Source of the DNA: Bradyrhizobium sp. Rc3b
GTDB taxonomy: Bacteria; Pseudomonadota; Alphaproteobacteria; Rhizobiales; Xanthobacteraceae
DNA: 64,000 bases
Reading direction: 5' to 3'
NCBI RefSeq assembly: GCF_900114915.1
Contig: NZ_FOUS01000009.1
Span: forward strand, 1-64,000
Shown here: positions 50,010-61,108 of the stretch, piece by piece
Layout: every line of letters begins with the position of its first letter
Position numbering within the stretch: position 1 is the first letter of the stretch
Program-made: the position numbers and the translations under genes
Notes under the pieces: generated by a model
Told to the model about the DNA's origin: nothing
Databases searched by the model: none
Seen by the model: the letters and a program-made list of their open reading frames with translations, nothing else

Positions 50010-50630
50010 CTACCGCTTCGTCGCCAGCACGAGAGCTGGCTGGTTTGCGCTGTCGTCCGCAACGAGGATGTCCATGCCGGCATGTTCGAGCGCTGCGGAT
50101 ACGTCCACCAGCGCGGAGAAGCTGTAGATGTCCCGTGGGAACGAGGCGATCGCTTTCGGGTCTGCGTTCGTCCGGAACAGTAACGCGAGACGGCCGCCCG
50201 GCTTCAGCACGCGGGCGATCTCGCCCAGGGATGTTTCCATATTTTTCCAGAAATAGAGCACGTGGATACACTGGACTTTGTCGAACATGTCGTCGGAAAA
50301 AGGCAGCATTTCCACGCTCGAACGAATGACGTCCACGCGAGTCGATTCGATCAGGCGTCGGTTTCGCTTCTTTGCGATCTCGACCATCAGCTCAGAAGAG
50401 TCCACCCCGACGATGTGGCCCCGAGGAGCTCGCGCGGCCAATTCCGTGAGGCTGCGGCCGTGGCCGCACCCCACGTCAAGAACATGATCGGCCTGCTCGA
50501 TGCGGAGCGCATCCATCACGCGCAAGTTCTGGCGCCAGGTTTCGCGGGCCATGATGAAAGCAATGAACCGGCCCAACAGGCCGTGAGCATTCCGAGCGTG
50601 CTCGGCAATAAAGTGAGGACGACGCATCAT
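50010..50630 (-). CDS. Class I SAM-dependent methyltransferase
   Basis: A 206-residue cytoplasmic methyltransferase. Motif I is VLDVGCGHGRSL (about 50-61). The SAM-binding Asp is in VGVDSSELMVE. Motif post-II covers SVEMLPFSDDMFDKVQCIHVLYFWKN, and ARVLKPGGRLALLFR is the beta-5 turn. It belongs to the Methyltransf_11/UbiE-like group, and the substrate cannot be inferred. It is convergent with the cysteine desulfurase remnant. Confidence 0.88.
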   Translation of the reverse strand: MMRRPHFIAEHARNAHGLLGRFIAFIMARETWRQNLRVMDALRIEQADHVLDVGCGHGRSLTELAARAPRGHIVGVDSSELMVEIAKKRNRRLIESTRVDVIRSSVEMLPFSDDMFDKVQCIHVLYFWKNMETSLGEIARVLKPGGRLALLFRTNADPKAIASFPRDIYSFSALVDVSAALEHAGMDILVADDSANQPALVLATKR

Positions 50631-51436
50631 CGACTCCGTGACTCAGCAACGCGATCCAAATGCTTGGCTCTGAAAAGTGCCTTGAATCCGGGGATCTGGC
50701 TCGCCGAAAATGAAAGGCCAATCGCCGTTTCCGAAATGTAGCGATTTTTCAGATCTTTTGCCCGGCTGAGCAGCAAGCAGTAACATTGAGGAGCAGCCGG
50801 TTGCCCTCGTTAGCAGTCCTACACTTTGGGCAGGTCCGCTAGGGGGCACGAACCGAGCTGACGGAGAGAGCGGCTTTTGAATGCGGAGCGGACATGCATG
50901 GCTGCCGCACAGCGACGGGAGGAACGGCGCCGGGACCAGGTCTCTTCTTGATCTTTGACGGTATGGGAAGCTCTGTGCCAGTGCGAGCCGTGTCAGTCTT
51001 GATTGCGCACGCGGCGCGTCGGCCAGTCGATAGACTCCGATAGCAGCGGAATTGCCAGTGCTTCGTGAAGAGCAATTTTTTCTGTGAATTCCAAGACCGA
51101 AAAATTGCGGCGGGTATACCGTCGGCATTTGTCCGTCAGAGTTTGAAAGTTTGTGCTTGTAAATCAACGACGAAACGTCGTTCGAAATGATAGAGTGGGA
51201 TAGGGCAATCGGCTGGTACACGCGCTTTAGCGTAGCTTCGGTGTGGTGGGTCTCACTCGCATAAGAGCTGTTCGTCCCGACTTAACTCGAACGAGCTCAG
51301 CGTTCCAGCGCGTTTTTGCTGGCGGAGTACCGCGTCGCACCACAGCGTGCAGAAGAGCTGGAGCTGCTAAAGAGGCCGCCCGCGATTGGCGTTGTGCCTA
51401 CGAACTTAGTTTTCTCGCACAGCGCTGAGGCGTACC
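50631..51436. other. No gene recognised
   Basis: About 800 bp in which long open frames on the minus strand have biased, non-protein-like composition. Nothing was assigned. The right end may hold diverged 5' sequence of the glycosyltransferase remnant. Confidence 0.35.
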
Positions 51437-51945
51437 GTTTGCCGCCCTGCATTACTTTCCTGTCAGGCCGAACAATCACATTCTGCCGGTTCGATTGCCG
51501 CCGAGACTGGTCGCCGAGTGGTCGCATTGGCGCCTGTTGCGACCGGCCTATGATGAACAGCGCCGAGCCCTAGGGCTTCCGCACTCCAGAACTCGTGCTT
51601 GCCCGCGGCATCGTCGAGTCCAAAGCTTTGGAAATTCAAGCCTATGACAAGGTGTTCTTTCCAGGGCTTGAGGCGGAATGGAGCTGGGGGAGGCCGTTGG
51701 TCGGCACGATGACCTTGGAATCCGCCACTGACTTCCATGATTCCGTGGTTTCCTGGATCGGCGCCGGCCGTCGGCCAATTTACTTCGGGTTCGGCAGCAT
51801 GCCAGTCGACAGGCCGGCCGAGACCGTTGACCAGGATGCTCACTCAGGCGCGCGAGGTGAGCAATCAGATGACCCCGCCGAGCCGAAGCTTGACGGCCAC
51901 CGTAGCGCTTCTCGAAGGGCTGGCCGCCACGGCGCGTGATGTTGG
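51437..51945 (+). pseudogene. Glycosyltransferase (GT1/UGT-like) remnant
   Basis: Pieces in different frames match the middle of GT1 enzymes of the sterol/glycopeptidolipid type: RLVAEWSHWRLLRPAYDEQRRALGLP, then ALEIQAYDKVFFPGLEAEW, RPLVGTMTLESATDFHDSVVSWI and the hallmark RRPIYFGFGSMPVDRPAETV. The C-terminal donor-binding half and the N-terminal domain are missing. At least one frameshift lies near 51560-51600. Confidence 0.7.
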
Positions 51946-52668
51946 TCTCAGGCGCCGCGCTCGAAGCATGGGCTGCGAGCTGGTACGGAATGCGATCTTC
52001 GATGATCGCAGGACCTTATGAGGCTGCTCGAAATCAAAGGTTGCCCTCGCCAACATGGACTTGAGCGGCGTGCCGCCCCTAGGGCACTTCCCTCAATCCG
52101 CTAACTTTCGATCGAGATCCGATCGCGACGTGGCCGGCGTCCCAAAGACTCTCGTCGCAGATCACGAGGTGCCCTTCGATGCCGACGGCGGCAAGCGCTT
52201 CAAAGACGTCGACGATGCTGCCACCTTTCGGGGCCGCATCTCGACGTGCGACGGCGTCTTCTCGCGAGAGGATGGCAAAGTACGTCGAGGAGTCGGGCGA
52301 TTTTCGGTGTCCATGCGCAAGCTCCTCGTTTTGCGTGCTGCTCAGAGCCTGGACCGAAGTCCCGCGGAGGGCTGCTTGTCCCCGTCCAATCAGATAAGTG
52401 AGTTCGGACGGACGTTTCAAAACGCTCTGGAGCCCTCTCGTTCCACTTGGCGTCTACCATCTCACCAAGTACAAATCGCGCTAGAAGGGGCAAGCTACGT
52501 GACGTGTTTCGTATGGGGTGACCAAAGCCGTTGTGATTCCGTGGCGCCCGCAACTCGCATTTGAACCTGCCGACCGCTCACGTCACTACTAGTCAAGCCG
52601 TGGTGGGAGCCGACGCTCCCTCAGTCCTCAGCTTTGAACGGGCCAGGCCAGCAACAGGAGAAATTGCG
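51946..52668. other. No secure gene
   Basis: Opposing open frames at 52055-52564 (plus) and 52079-52420 (minus) compete. The minus frame has a natural-looking end (IVDVFEALAAVGIEGHLVICDESLWDAG) but no start or family. Neither is called. The ribosome site of the next gene lies at the right end. Confidence 0.35.
52560..52576 (+). repeat. Short leader repeat, copy 1
   Basis: TTTGAACCTGCCGACCG, 15 of 17 bases shared with 55997-56013. Each lies 67-109 nt before the start of a T6SS-side gene. Confidence 0.3.
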
Positions 52669-53235
52669 ATGGGACGCGCGCCGCAACTTCTGCCTCAATA
52701 CATGCCGCCCGGTCCCGTGGAAAAGATGCCCAATTTGGCGGCCCCGGAACGACAGTGCGCGCCACTTGCCAAGGTTCGCAGCGCCGACGTCTTTCCCTAC
52801 CAGGCCAATGAAGTTGCGACGTCCCGCACCGAGGTCGGCCACATCGGTGCGGACGTTAGTCTGGTCCCGCCGGTGGGTGCCTGCCAATATCTCATCATAT
52901 GGGATTTCGGCGTCGACTGGCGGCATCTCAAGACCATCGCCAAGCGCGATCCGCTGCTGGCAGCGCAGCTCATGCGTTTCGAGACTGACAAGTCGCTGCA
53001 GTTTCAGATTATCGGATACAGCGACAGTACCGGCAATGAACGGAACAACATTTCCCTGCGCACGGGCCGGGCGAGGAATGTCTTTCACTTGTTCGGCCCC
53101 AGCGCCCGCTCGCGCGTCTTCTCCGTTAAGCCAGCTCCACACTACGAGTACCTTCAAGACAACACGACAGTGATCAACAGGGCCGCCAATCGGGCGGTGG
53201 TCGTCGAAATCTTCGTTGGCGGCGGAACGATCTAG
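52669..53235 (+). CDS. OmpA-like domain protein next to the T6SS locus
   Basis: A 188-residue protein starting at the ATG behind CAGGAG; the TTG at 52561 is disfavoured. The C-terminal half is an OmpA/peptidoglycan-associated type domain: LLAAQLMRFETDKSLQFQIIGYSDSTGNERNN, then SLRTGRARNVFHLFG, matching the GHTDxxG..N..LS..RA..V pattern. The N-terminal part is Pro/Ala-rich with no signal peptide, unlike outer-membrane OmpA proteins, which suggests export by another route or cytoplasmic location. Genes on this side of clpV are candidates for T6SS cargo. Confidence 0.65.
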   Translation: MGRAPQLLPQYMPPGPVEKMPNLAAPERQCAPLAKVRSADVFPYQANEVATSRTEVGHIGADVSLVPPVGACQYLIIWDFGVDWRHLKTIAKRDPLLAAQLMRFETDKSLQFQIIGYSDSTGNERNNISLRTGRARNVFHLFGPSARSRVFSVKPAPHYEYLQDNTTVINRAANRAVVVEIFVGGGTI

Positions 53236-53534
53236 CCACCTTCCGACAACAAGCAGGGGAGAGTACCGGATTGAACGATTTGTGCGGCCGATCACACTTG
53301 CACGCAGGCTGCCAGAATCTCCGTTATCTCTATCGTTAAAGCACCGGTTCCTCGACGGAGTGGAACTAACAAGTGTGTTCAAAAAAAGCGGCGTTACCGA
53401 ACCCGACCGCCTTTCGCTGTGACCAATAACGAATTGCCAGGTGCGAAAGCCGGACTCACCGAGGTGCGAGGCCGTCGGCGTTCATGGTCTTAGTCTGAAT
53501 GCCACTTGCGCGTTAGAAATTGAGGAGGGGAGAT

Positions 53535-54836
53535 ATGGCGCCGCTGCCCATCGATCTGATCAAGCCGTTCCTGCCGCCTGGAACGACGCCTCGTGCGCAG
53601 CGCGAGGACTCGCCTTCCGGCCGACCCAGATCAAACAGGGAGAGAGATCCCAAGGTCGTATACGAACGTGATCTCGGCGATTACGGCTGGAAGCTGCTTG
53701 ATGGCGTGTACAAAGACTACGAGGCTCAGATCAAGGTGTGGAAGAACGCATTCAAGGATGTCACGGCCGCTTACGCGACCGCCGTAGCCATGCGCGCGAA
53801 GACATTCACAGAGGTTGAAGAGCAGTACAAGGCAGACGCGGCCCGTTTTGCTTTCATCTTTTCTCTTGTGACGAGCGGAGCGATAACATTCCTCGGTGCT
53901 TGGGTTCAATATAAGTTCGTTCCAAGCTTTACCGTCCGGAAATACAAGTGGGACTTGGCTTCCGTGATGCAAATGAATGAACCTCAGACCCTCGACCGAT
54001 TTTCAAAGATGCAGGCCGCAATATTTGGCAACCTTGTCAAGGACGTTGGCAAAGAAATCGGCAAAAAATTTCCAGCCCCGGATCGCAGGGGCTCCTATCC
54101 CATGGATCAACCGTCTGTTGCGGCAAATATGGACGCAGACTTCAGCAGGCTCGTTGACGAATCAGCCGAGGTTGTTCTGTCCCAACTGAGGGACGTTCAA
54201 ATGTGGATGAACCAAGGGACCGAGTTCGGCGCAGCCTGGTTGGCGCGCGAAAAGGGCAATGTCGAACAAGTGAGAACGGCGGTCCGCCAGCACATCGACA
54301 CGATCCGAATGCGATGGGCCGCCGAGTGGGAATTCTTCGGCAAGACCCCGGTGAAGATTGCACGCCATTTTCTGGCCGACCATTACGAGAGGGCGCTCTG
54401 GGCCGACTACATCCATGAGGTCTTTGATCGCGCGATGGCGGCTATGAGCAAATCCCCGCGCTACAAACGACGCGTTGAGGAGCTGGCAAAGGCCGGTCTG
54501 AGCGATCTCGAGCAGCTAGAAAACCTGGAAGAGGATTGGCGGGAAGGATTCGGTCATCATAACTGGATCGAATCGCCGATCGTCAATCGGTTGAAAGAAC
54601 TTAACGTTGTCTTCGCCGAAACAAACAAGGGTTCGCTCGACCAGGCAAACCGGATGATCGACGGGTCTCCAAGGCCCGAAGCGCGCGTGAAGGGTGCCGT
54701 AGATACCGGCAAGGAAATTGACGAGATTTATGGTTGGGCGGACATGTTTCTGATGGGCGTTCGCGACACGACCGCGCATCGGTTTTTTCCCGAGTCGAAG
54801 CCTCGACGTCTGGATCCATTACCGTCGTACAGATGA
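53535..54836 (+). CDS. Unrecognised protein with coiled coil and one membrane segment
   Basis: A 433-residue protein starting after GAGGAGGGGAGAT. A polar N-terminus is followed by a charged helical stretch (YKDYEAQIKVWKNAFKDVTA..MRAKTFTEVEEQYKADAARF), one hydrophobic segment (FAFIFSLVTSGAITFLGAWV, about 115-135) and a long helical, charged C-terminal region. No family was recognised. The layout, with a single membrane segment inside a soluble protein, and the T6SS neighbourhood fit a pore-forming or membrane-targeting cargo, but this is inference. Confidence 0.7.
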   Translation: MAPLPIDLIKPFLPPGTTPRAQREDSPSGRPRSNRERDPKVVYERDLGDYGWKLLDGVYKDYEAQIKVWKNAFKDVTAAYATAVAMRAKTFTEVEEQYKADAARFAFIFSLVTSGAITFLGAWVQYKFVPSFTVRKYKWDLASVMQMNEPQTLDRFSKMQAAIFGNLVKDVGKEIGKKFPAPDRRGSYPMDQPSVAANMDADFSRLVDESAEVVLSQLRDVQMWMNQGTEFGAAWLAREKGNVEQVRTAVRQHIDTIRMRWAAEWEFFGKTPVKIARHFLADHYERALWADYIHEVFDRAMAAMSKSPRYKRRVEELAKAGLSDLEQLENLEEDWREGFGHHNWIESPIVNRLKELNVVFAETNKGSLDQANRMIDGSPRPEARVKGAVDTGKEIDEIYGWADMFLMGVRDTTAHRFFPESKPRRLDPLPSYR

Positions 54837-54973
54837 TGCAACTGTGCCACGTTACAAGCCCATACGCGGTGTTGAGATCTTGCTGGCCTTTCGCTGGGAT
54901 CGTCGGCGGGCCCGCCTTTAATGCGGCAATCGCGGATCCTCGGCGTGAGAGTCTTGTAGGCGCCCGATCCGCT

Positions 54974-55849
54974 TTAGCGGGCGCCCTTCGGCTTCGAGCC
55001 GAGCAAATTGTGCGTCCCACTGATGCTCACCGTTCCCGAGCACTCGAATCCGCCGAAAATTCCGCAGGAGCCGGTGACCGTGACGCGCAAGTCCTTGCGC
55101 CGGTAGATGTCGGCCGAAATGCCCAAGCGCGAAAAGTCATTCGCACTGTTCGGCAGGATGAGGTCGATATGTTCGGCTGCCCAACGCGGCAGATGTGGGT
55201 TGCTCTTCCAGAATAATTCGTTGCCGGCGTGGTGCGCGAAGTTCGGCCCGACCGTGAGGGCGCCGTCCGCGCCCTCGAATACGAAGCCTGTTTCGTCGAT
55301 GTGGACGTTGACCCGATCGGGCGCCACTGCGAAATGCAGCGAGGTAATGTCTTGCGGTTGCGGGTCCTTACCGAATTGCGAGCTGTAGGCGTCGCTCCAC
55401 TGTCCGCGGTCGCGTCCAAGCCCGAAGCCGTGCCGGCCGGGGAGGTCCCGCGTTGAGAGTGGCCTGTCGGACAGCTTCGGACGCCAGATCTCTCGAAAAC
55501 CCTTGCCGATCGTCGCAGCCATCGACAGATCGAGGGCCCAATGCGATGATTTCTCCGGGCTGCGCCCCTCGGCGAAAGCGTCGAATCCGTCGGGTGTCTT
55601 GGCGATGCGTAGCTTCTTGATCAGGTCGTACCAGTTCGTTGGCAGGAAGGTGACGCCATCGAGTGTATTCGTTGCGGCCGCCACGCCGTACTGCTCGAGC
55701 TGATGCCTGATGTAGGGCTTTTCGTCATAAAGGCGGACATCCGGGTTGCGACCGGCGAAGTATTGCGTCAGATCGATCTGCGGGCGAAACATGGTCAGCC
55801 GCGCCGCGATCTTGCGGAAAGTGTCGGTCGTCGTCGGGTTGCTGGTCAT
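54974..55849 (-). CDS. Unrecognised T6SS-side protein
   Basis: A 291-residue protein starting MTSNPTTTDTFRKIAARLTMF. A mostly beta-rich C-terminal half (PQDITSLHFAVAPDRVNVHIDETGFVFEG) ends in FGGFECSGTVSISGTHNLLG. There is no signal peptide and no known motif. A GGCGCCCG/CGGGCGCC inverted repeat spans its stop codon (54960-54985) and could act as an RNA end. It is read divergently from the HExxH gene at 56064, with 214 bp between starts. Confidence 0.65.
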   Translation of the reverse strand: MTSNPTTTDTFRKIAARLTMFRPQIDLTQYFAGRNPDVRLYDEKPYIRHQLEQYGVAAATNTLDGVTFLPTNWYDLIKKLRIAKTPDGFDAFAEGRSPEKSSHWALDLSMAATIGKGFREIWRPKLSDRPLSTRDLPGRHGFGLGRDRGQWSDAYSSQFGKDPQPQDITSLHFAVAPDRVNVHIDETGFVFEGADGALTVGPNFAHHAGNELFWKSNPHLPRWAAEHIDLILPNSANDFSRLGISADIYRRKDLRVTVTGSCGIFGGFECSGTVSISGTHNLLGSKPKGAR

Positions 55850-55996
55850 CGCAGGGCCGCCCTCCGCGGGCAAGACTAATCTCAGATTGGTCTGCCCCAA
55901 GCGGGGCGGGTTCAAAATTTAGTTCGCTCAATTGTGCTGCCGGCAGCCTAAGTCATCTCAAGTGACCGAGTTCCCGTCACGCTGACGCATAGACTG

Positions 55997-56013
55997 TTTG
56001 AACCTCCCAACCG
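55997..56013 (+). repeat. Short leader repeat, copy 2
   Basis: TTTGAACCTCCCAACCG, matching 52560-52576 at 15 of 17 positions and lying 51 nt before the HExxH gene start. Confidence 0.3.
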
Positions 56014-56063
56014 GCAGCGCCGACCACGTTACATGGGGTGGTCTCGACAGCCAGGACAATCCA

Positions 56064-56693
56064 ATGTCACTGCGGAGCAAGGTGCTCGACGTGCTCAATG
56101 GCCCAGCGGTCGCACGCATTCGGTTCCGGTTTCCGATCCGCGGCAGTCACGTGACGATAGCACCGCAAACGTTCCATCATGTCGCTCGCGCCATCCGGTT
56201 GGGACAAGTCACCGTCCGGGTTCCGACCGATCTCGCGGCCGGTGTTGCTGCGCAATATAACGACGTCGCGCGAACGCGAGCCGACGGTACTGCGGTTGCC
56301 GCGAATACTCTTGAGGTCGTATCTGCGACGGGGCGGATGGATGGGGCTTATATCGTCCACGAAGCCCTGCATGCCGCTTACGATCTCTTGCGCACCGGTC
56401 TCGACGCCAATGCGGAAGAGGCGTCCGCCTACGTCTGCACGGCCCTCTATTGCCGCATGACGGGCCTGCCCCGACCTCGCTGGGCCAACGGGCCGATCTA
56501 TGCAAATGCCGCAGAGGTCGCCCGAACGCTGCTGTCGCAATATCAGAAGGGTGATCCTGGAATTCCGTGGGTCGGCGAAAGTGAATGGCGAATGCTGCGC
56601 GCCGGCGTTGGCCTTAATGGTGTCTACACCAGCGGTCCGGCCGGCATTGTCACTGGATGGCTTCTTGGCCAGCAATACACTCACGACGGCTGA
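56064..56693 (+). CDS. HExxH zincin-like protein beside the T6SS locus
   Basis: A 209-residue protein starting MSLRSKVLDVLNG behind CCAGGACAATCC. Residues 97-119 read IVHEALHAAYDLLRT then GLDANAEEAS: His99-Glu100..His103 is a metalloprotease zinc site, and Glu118 or Glu119 is placed to be the third ligand. The N-terminal 90 residues are beta-rich with no signal peptide, and the C-terminus is Gly-rich. I recognise the motif, not the family. Position beside clpV makes a T6SS-delivered metallopeptidase plausible. Confidence 0.7.
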   Translation: MSLRSKVLDVLNGPAVARIRFRFPIRGSHVTIAPQTFHHVARAIRLGQVTVRVPTDLAAGVAAQYNDVARTRADGTAVAANTLEVVSATGRMDGAYIVHEALHAAYDLLRTGLDANAEEASAYVCTALYCRMTGLPRPRWANGPIYANAAEVARTLLSQYQKGDPGIPWVGESEWRMLRAGVGLNGVYTSGPAGIVTGWLLGQQYTHDG

Positions 56694-56781
56694 TCGACCT
56701 AAGCTGTTTTTCCGTTAGAGAGCAGGAGCTCTCGCCTCCATGCCGTGACCTCTTTCTCGGGCAGGCCAACCCGCTGGACCC

Positions 56782-58368
56782 TCAGGCGCCCAGCAAACCC
56801 AGCTTGCCGACCATCGCAAGCGAACGCTCAACGCTTTCTCGTGTTGACAGCAGCAACGGCTCCGCGGGGTGTCCGGCGCTATCCCTCTGATCCATCCGGA
56901 TGGTCTCGCCGAATCTTTTGGTCATTTCGGTCGTGATCTGGTCGATGGTCCGGGTACCGTCGAGCAATTGCACAAAGTCCCGGGTTCGGTCATCCTCGAG
57001 CTGCACCGTCTGATGGAGAAGGTTGGTGACCAGGGGACCTGTCTGTGCTTGCTTGCGGGCGAGAAGACTCGCCTGCGGACGGTCCGACGCGCCTTGCAAA
57101 AGGAACGGCCGCGACAGCAGGAAGGAGACCTCGCCGCTGCAAGCCAGGATGAACATCGCCTCAGTCAGCGCCCTTCTGTCATCATCTGCCATTCGGCCAC
57201 CAAGCAGTGCCCGGGCGCCAGCGAGCAATTCGTCAAAGGACAGTGCGCGAGGCCAGGTGCGGCCGAGACACAGGTGCGCGGCCTTCAGGAGCGGATTGGT
57301 CACCTTAATCGTGCTACCGTCCTGATTCTCGAATTCCATCGCTGAATCGTCGGTCACGCAGGCGTCCGGATCAACCGGGCTCGTCGTGCTCAGCAAATGA
57401 AAGCGGGTGATGAATTCGAGGTCGATCTGGCGGGAGAGCGAGACGTCGTCGTGGCAGAGCAGGGTACGGCGAAAGCCGTTCCCGTCGATGAAATCCTGAT
57501 ACTGGTCGCGCGCCATGAACTCGCTGTCCGGGAAGCGTTGCAACGTTGCGCGCACCTCCTCGGAATAGCCTGCCAGGTTGCGTCGCGAGAAATCGGCGTC
57601 ACTCAGATATTGCAAGCCACAGGAGCCTGCGCGCTCGACAACTTCGTGCAGCAGGAATGCCTCGGCGCCGTCGTCGAGATCGTCGTGAAACAACAGCTCG
57701 TCGGGAGACTTGAGGACGCGGTTGTACTGGTCGCGCATGACCGCACCGTGAACCGAGGTAACCTTCGAGCCCTCACTCAGGAACTTCAGGATTGCGCGGG
57801 CCTGTCCTACCTTCTCTTTCATGCTGGTGAGGCGGCGGGTGTGGTACCGCATCATGTCGCGGGCCATGTCCCGCATGTGCGAGAACGGGTGCGCATTGTA
57901 GCTGACATAGCAGACCCCTTGCGGCGCGAGGTTCTGCTTGAATATCATCATCATCTTCTCGCGCACTGCCGGCGGCACCCATGAAAACACGCCGTGGGTA
58001 ATTATGTAGTCGAACTCTCCGAAATTTGCGTCGACATCCATGATGTCGCGGTGCAGGAGTTCGATGTTGCTCAAGCCCAAGGCTGCGATATTTCGCTGAC
58101 CGCGCTCGATCGTTACACCGCTCAGGTCGATACCGACGAATTCGCTGGCCGGATATTGAAAGGCCATCGGCAACAGATTGCCGCCAACGCCGCAACCGAG
58201 CTCCAGCACCCGGCAGCGTTCCACCCGAGCGGGTTGCATGCCATAAACCGCAGCGATGGTTGCGAGATGGTTCGGATGAGTGAGGCCGTAGACGTGGCCG
58301 GGGTAGAAGACCTCGTCATATGGTGTGGGACCGGTGCTCGCGGCGCGATGTTCGGTTTGAATGTTCAT
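56782..58368 (-). CDS. SAM methyltransferase with C-terminal regulatory domain
   Basis: A 528-residue cytoplasmic protein. N-terminal class I methyltransferase (about 35-190): VLELGCGVGGNLLPM is motif I, FVGIDLSGVTIERG the SAM acid loop, and EFDYIITHGVFSWVPPAVR and ISYNAHPF-like segments follow. A Methyltransf-regulatory-type domain comes next (RRTLLCHDDVSLSRQID) and an ordered helical C-terminus with QLLDGTRTIDQI. The ATG at 58368 follows GAGGACG and starts 5 nt after the clpV stop, so it is the last gene of the T6SS transcript. Related proteins methylate lysines of surface or cytoplasmic proteins; the target here is unknown. Confidence 0.85.
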   Translation of the reverse strand: MNIQTEHRAASTGPTPYDEVFYPGHVYGLTHPNHLATIAAVYGMQPARVERCRVLELGCGVGGNLLPMAFQYPASEFVGIDLSGVTIERGQRNIAALGLSNIELLHRDIMDVDANFGEFDYIITHGVFSWVPPAVREKMMMIFKQNLAPQGVCYVSYNAHPFSHMRDMARDMMRYHTRRLTSMKEKVGQARAILKFLSEGSKVTSVHGAVMRDQYNRVLKSPDELLFHDDLDDGAEAFLLHEVVERAGSCGLQYLSDADFSRRNLAGYSEEVRATLQRFPDSEFMARDQYQDFIDGNGFRRTLLCHDDVSLSRQIDLEFITRFHLLSTTSPVDPDACVTDDSAMEFENQDGSTIKVTNPLLKAAHLCLGRTWPRALSFDELLAGARALLGGRMADDDRRALTEAMFILACSGEVSFLLSRPFLLQGASDRPQASLLARKQAQTGPLVTNLLHQTVQLEDDRTRDFVQLLDGTRTIDQITTEMTKRFGETIRMDQRDSAGHPAEPLLLSTRESVERSLAMVGKLGLLGA

Positions 58369-58373
58369 CGTCC

Positions 58374-61013
<2,640 letters not shown>

Positions 61014-61108
61014 GGCGGCCCTCCTGCTCAATTCCTCCGCGGTGCCCGGCACCATGCGGAAAATGCTTCAAATCCCTAGTGTTGTGGCGGTCGGTGCGGT
61101 GGATAGGT

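Noticed and set aside
52079..52420. Minus-strand 113-residue frame with a natural-looking end
   Set aside because: No family, no clear start and an equally long opposing frame; evidence too thin to call a gene.
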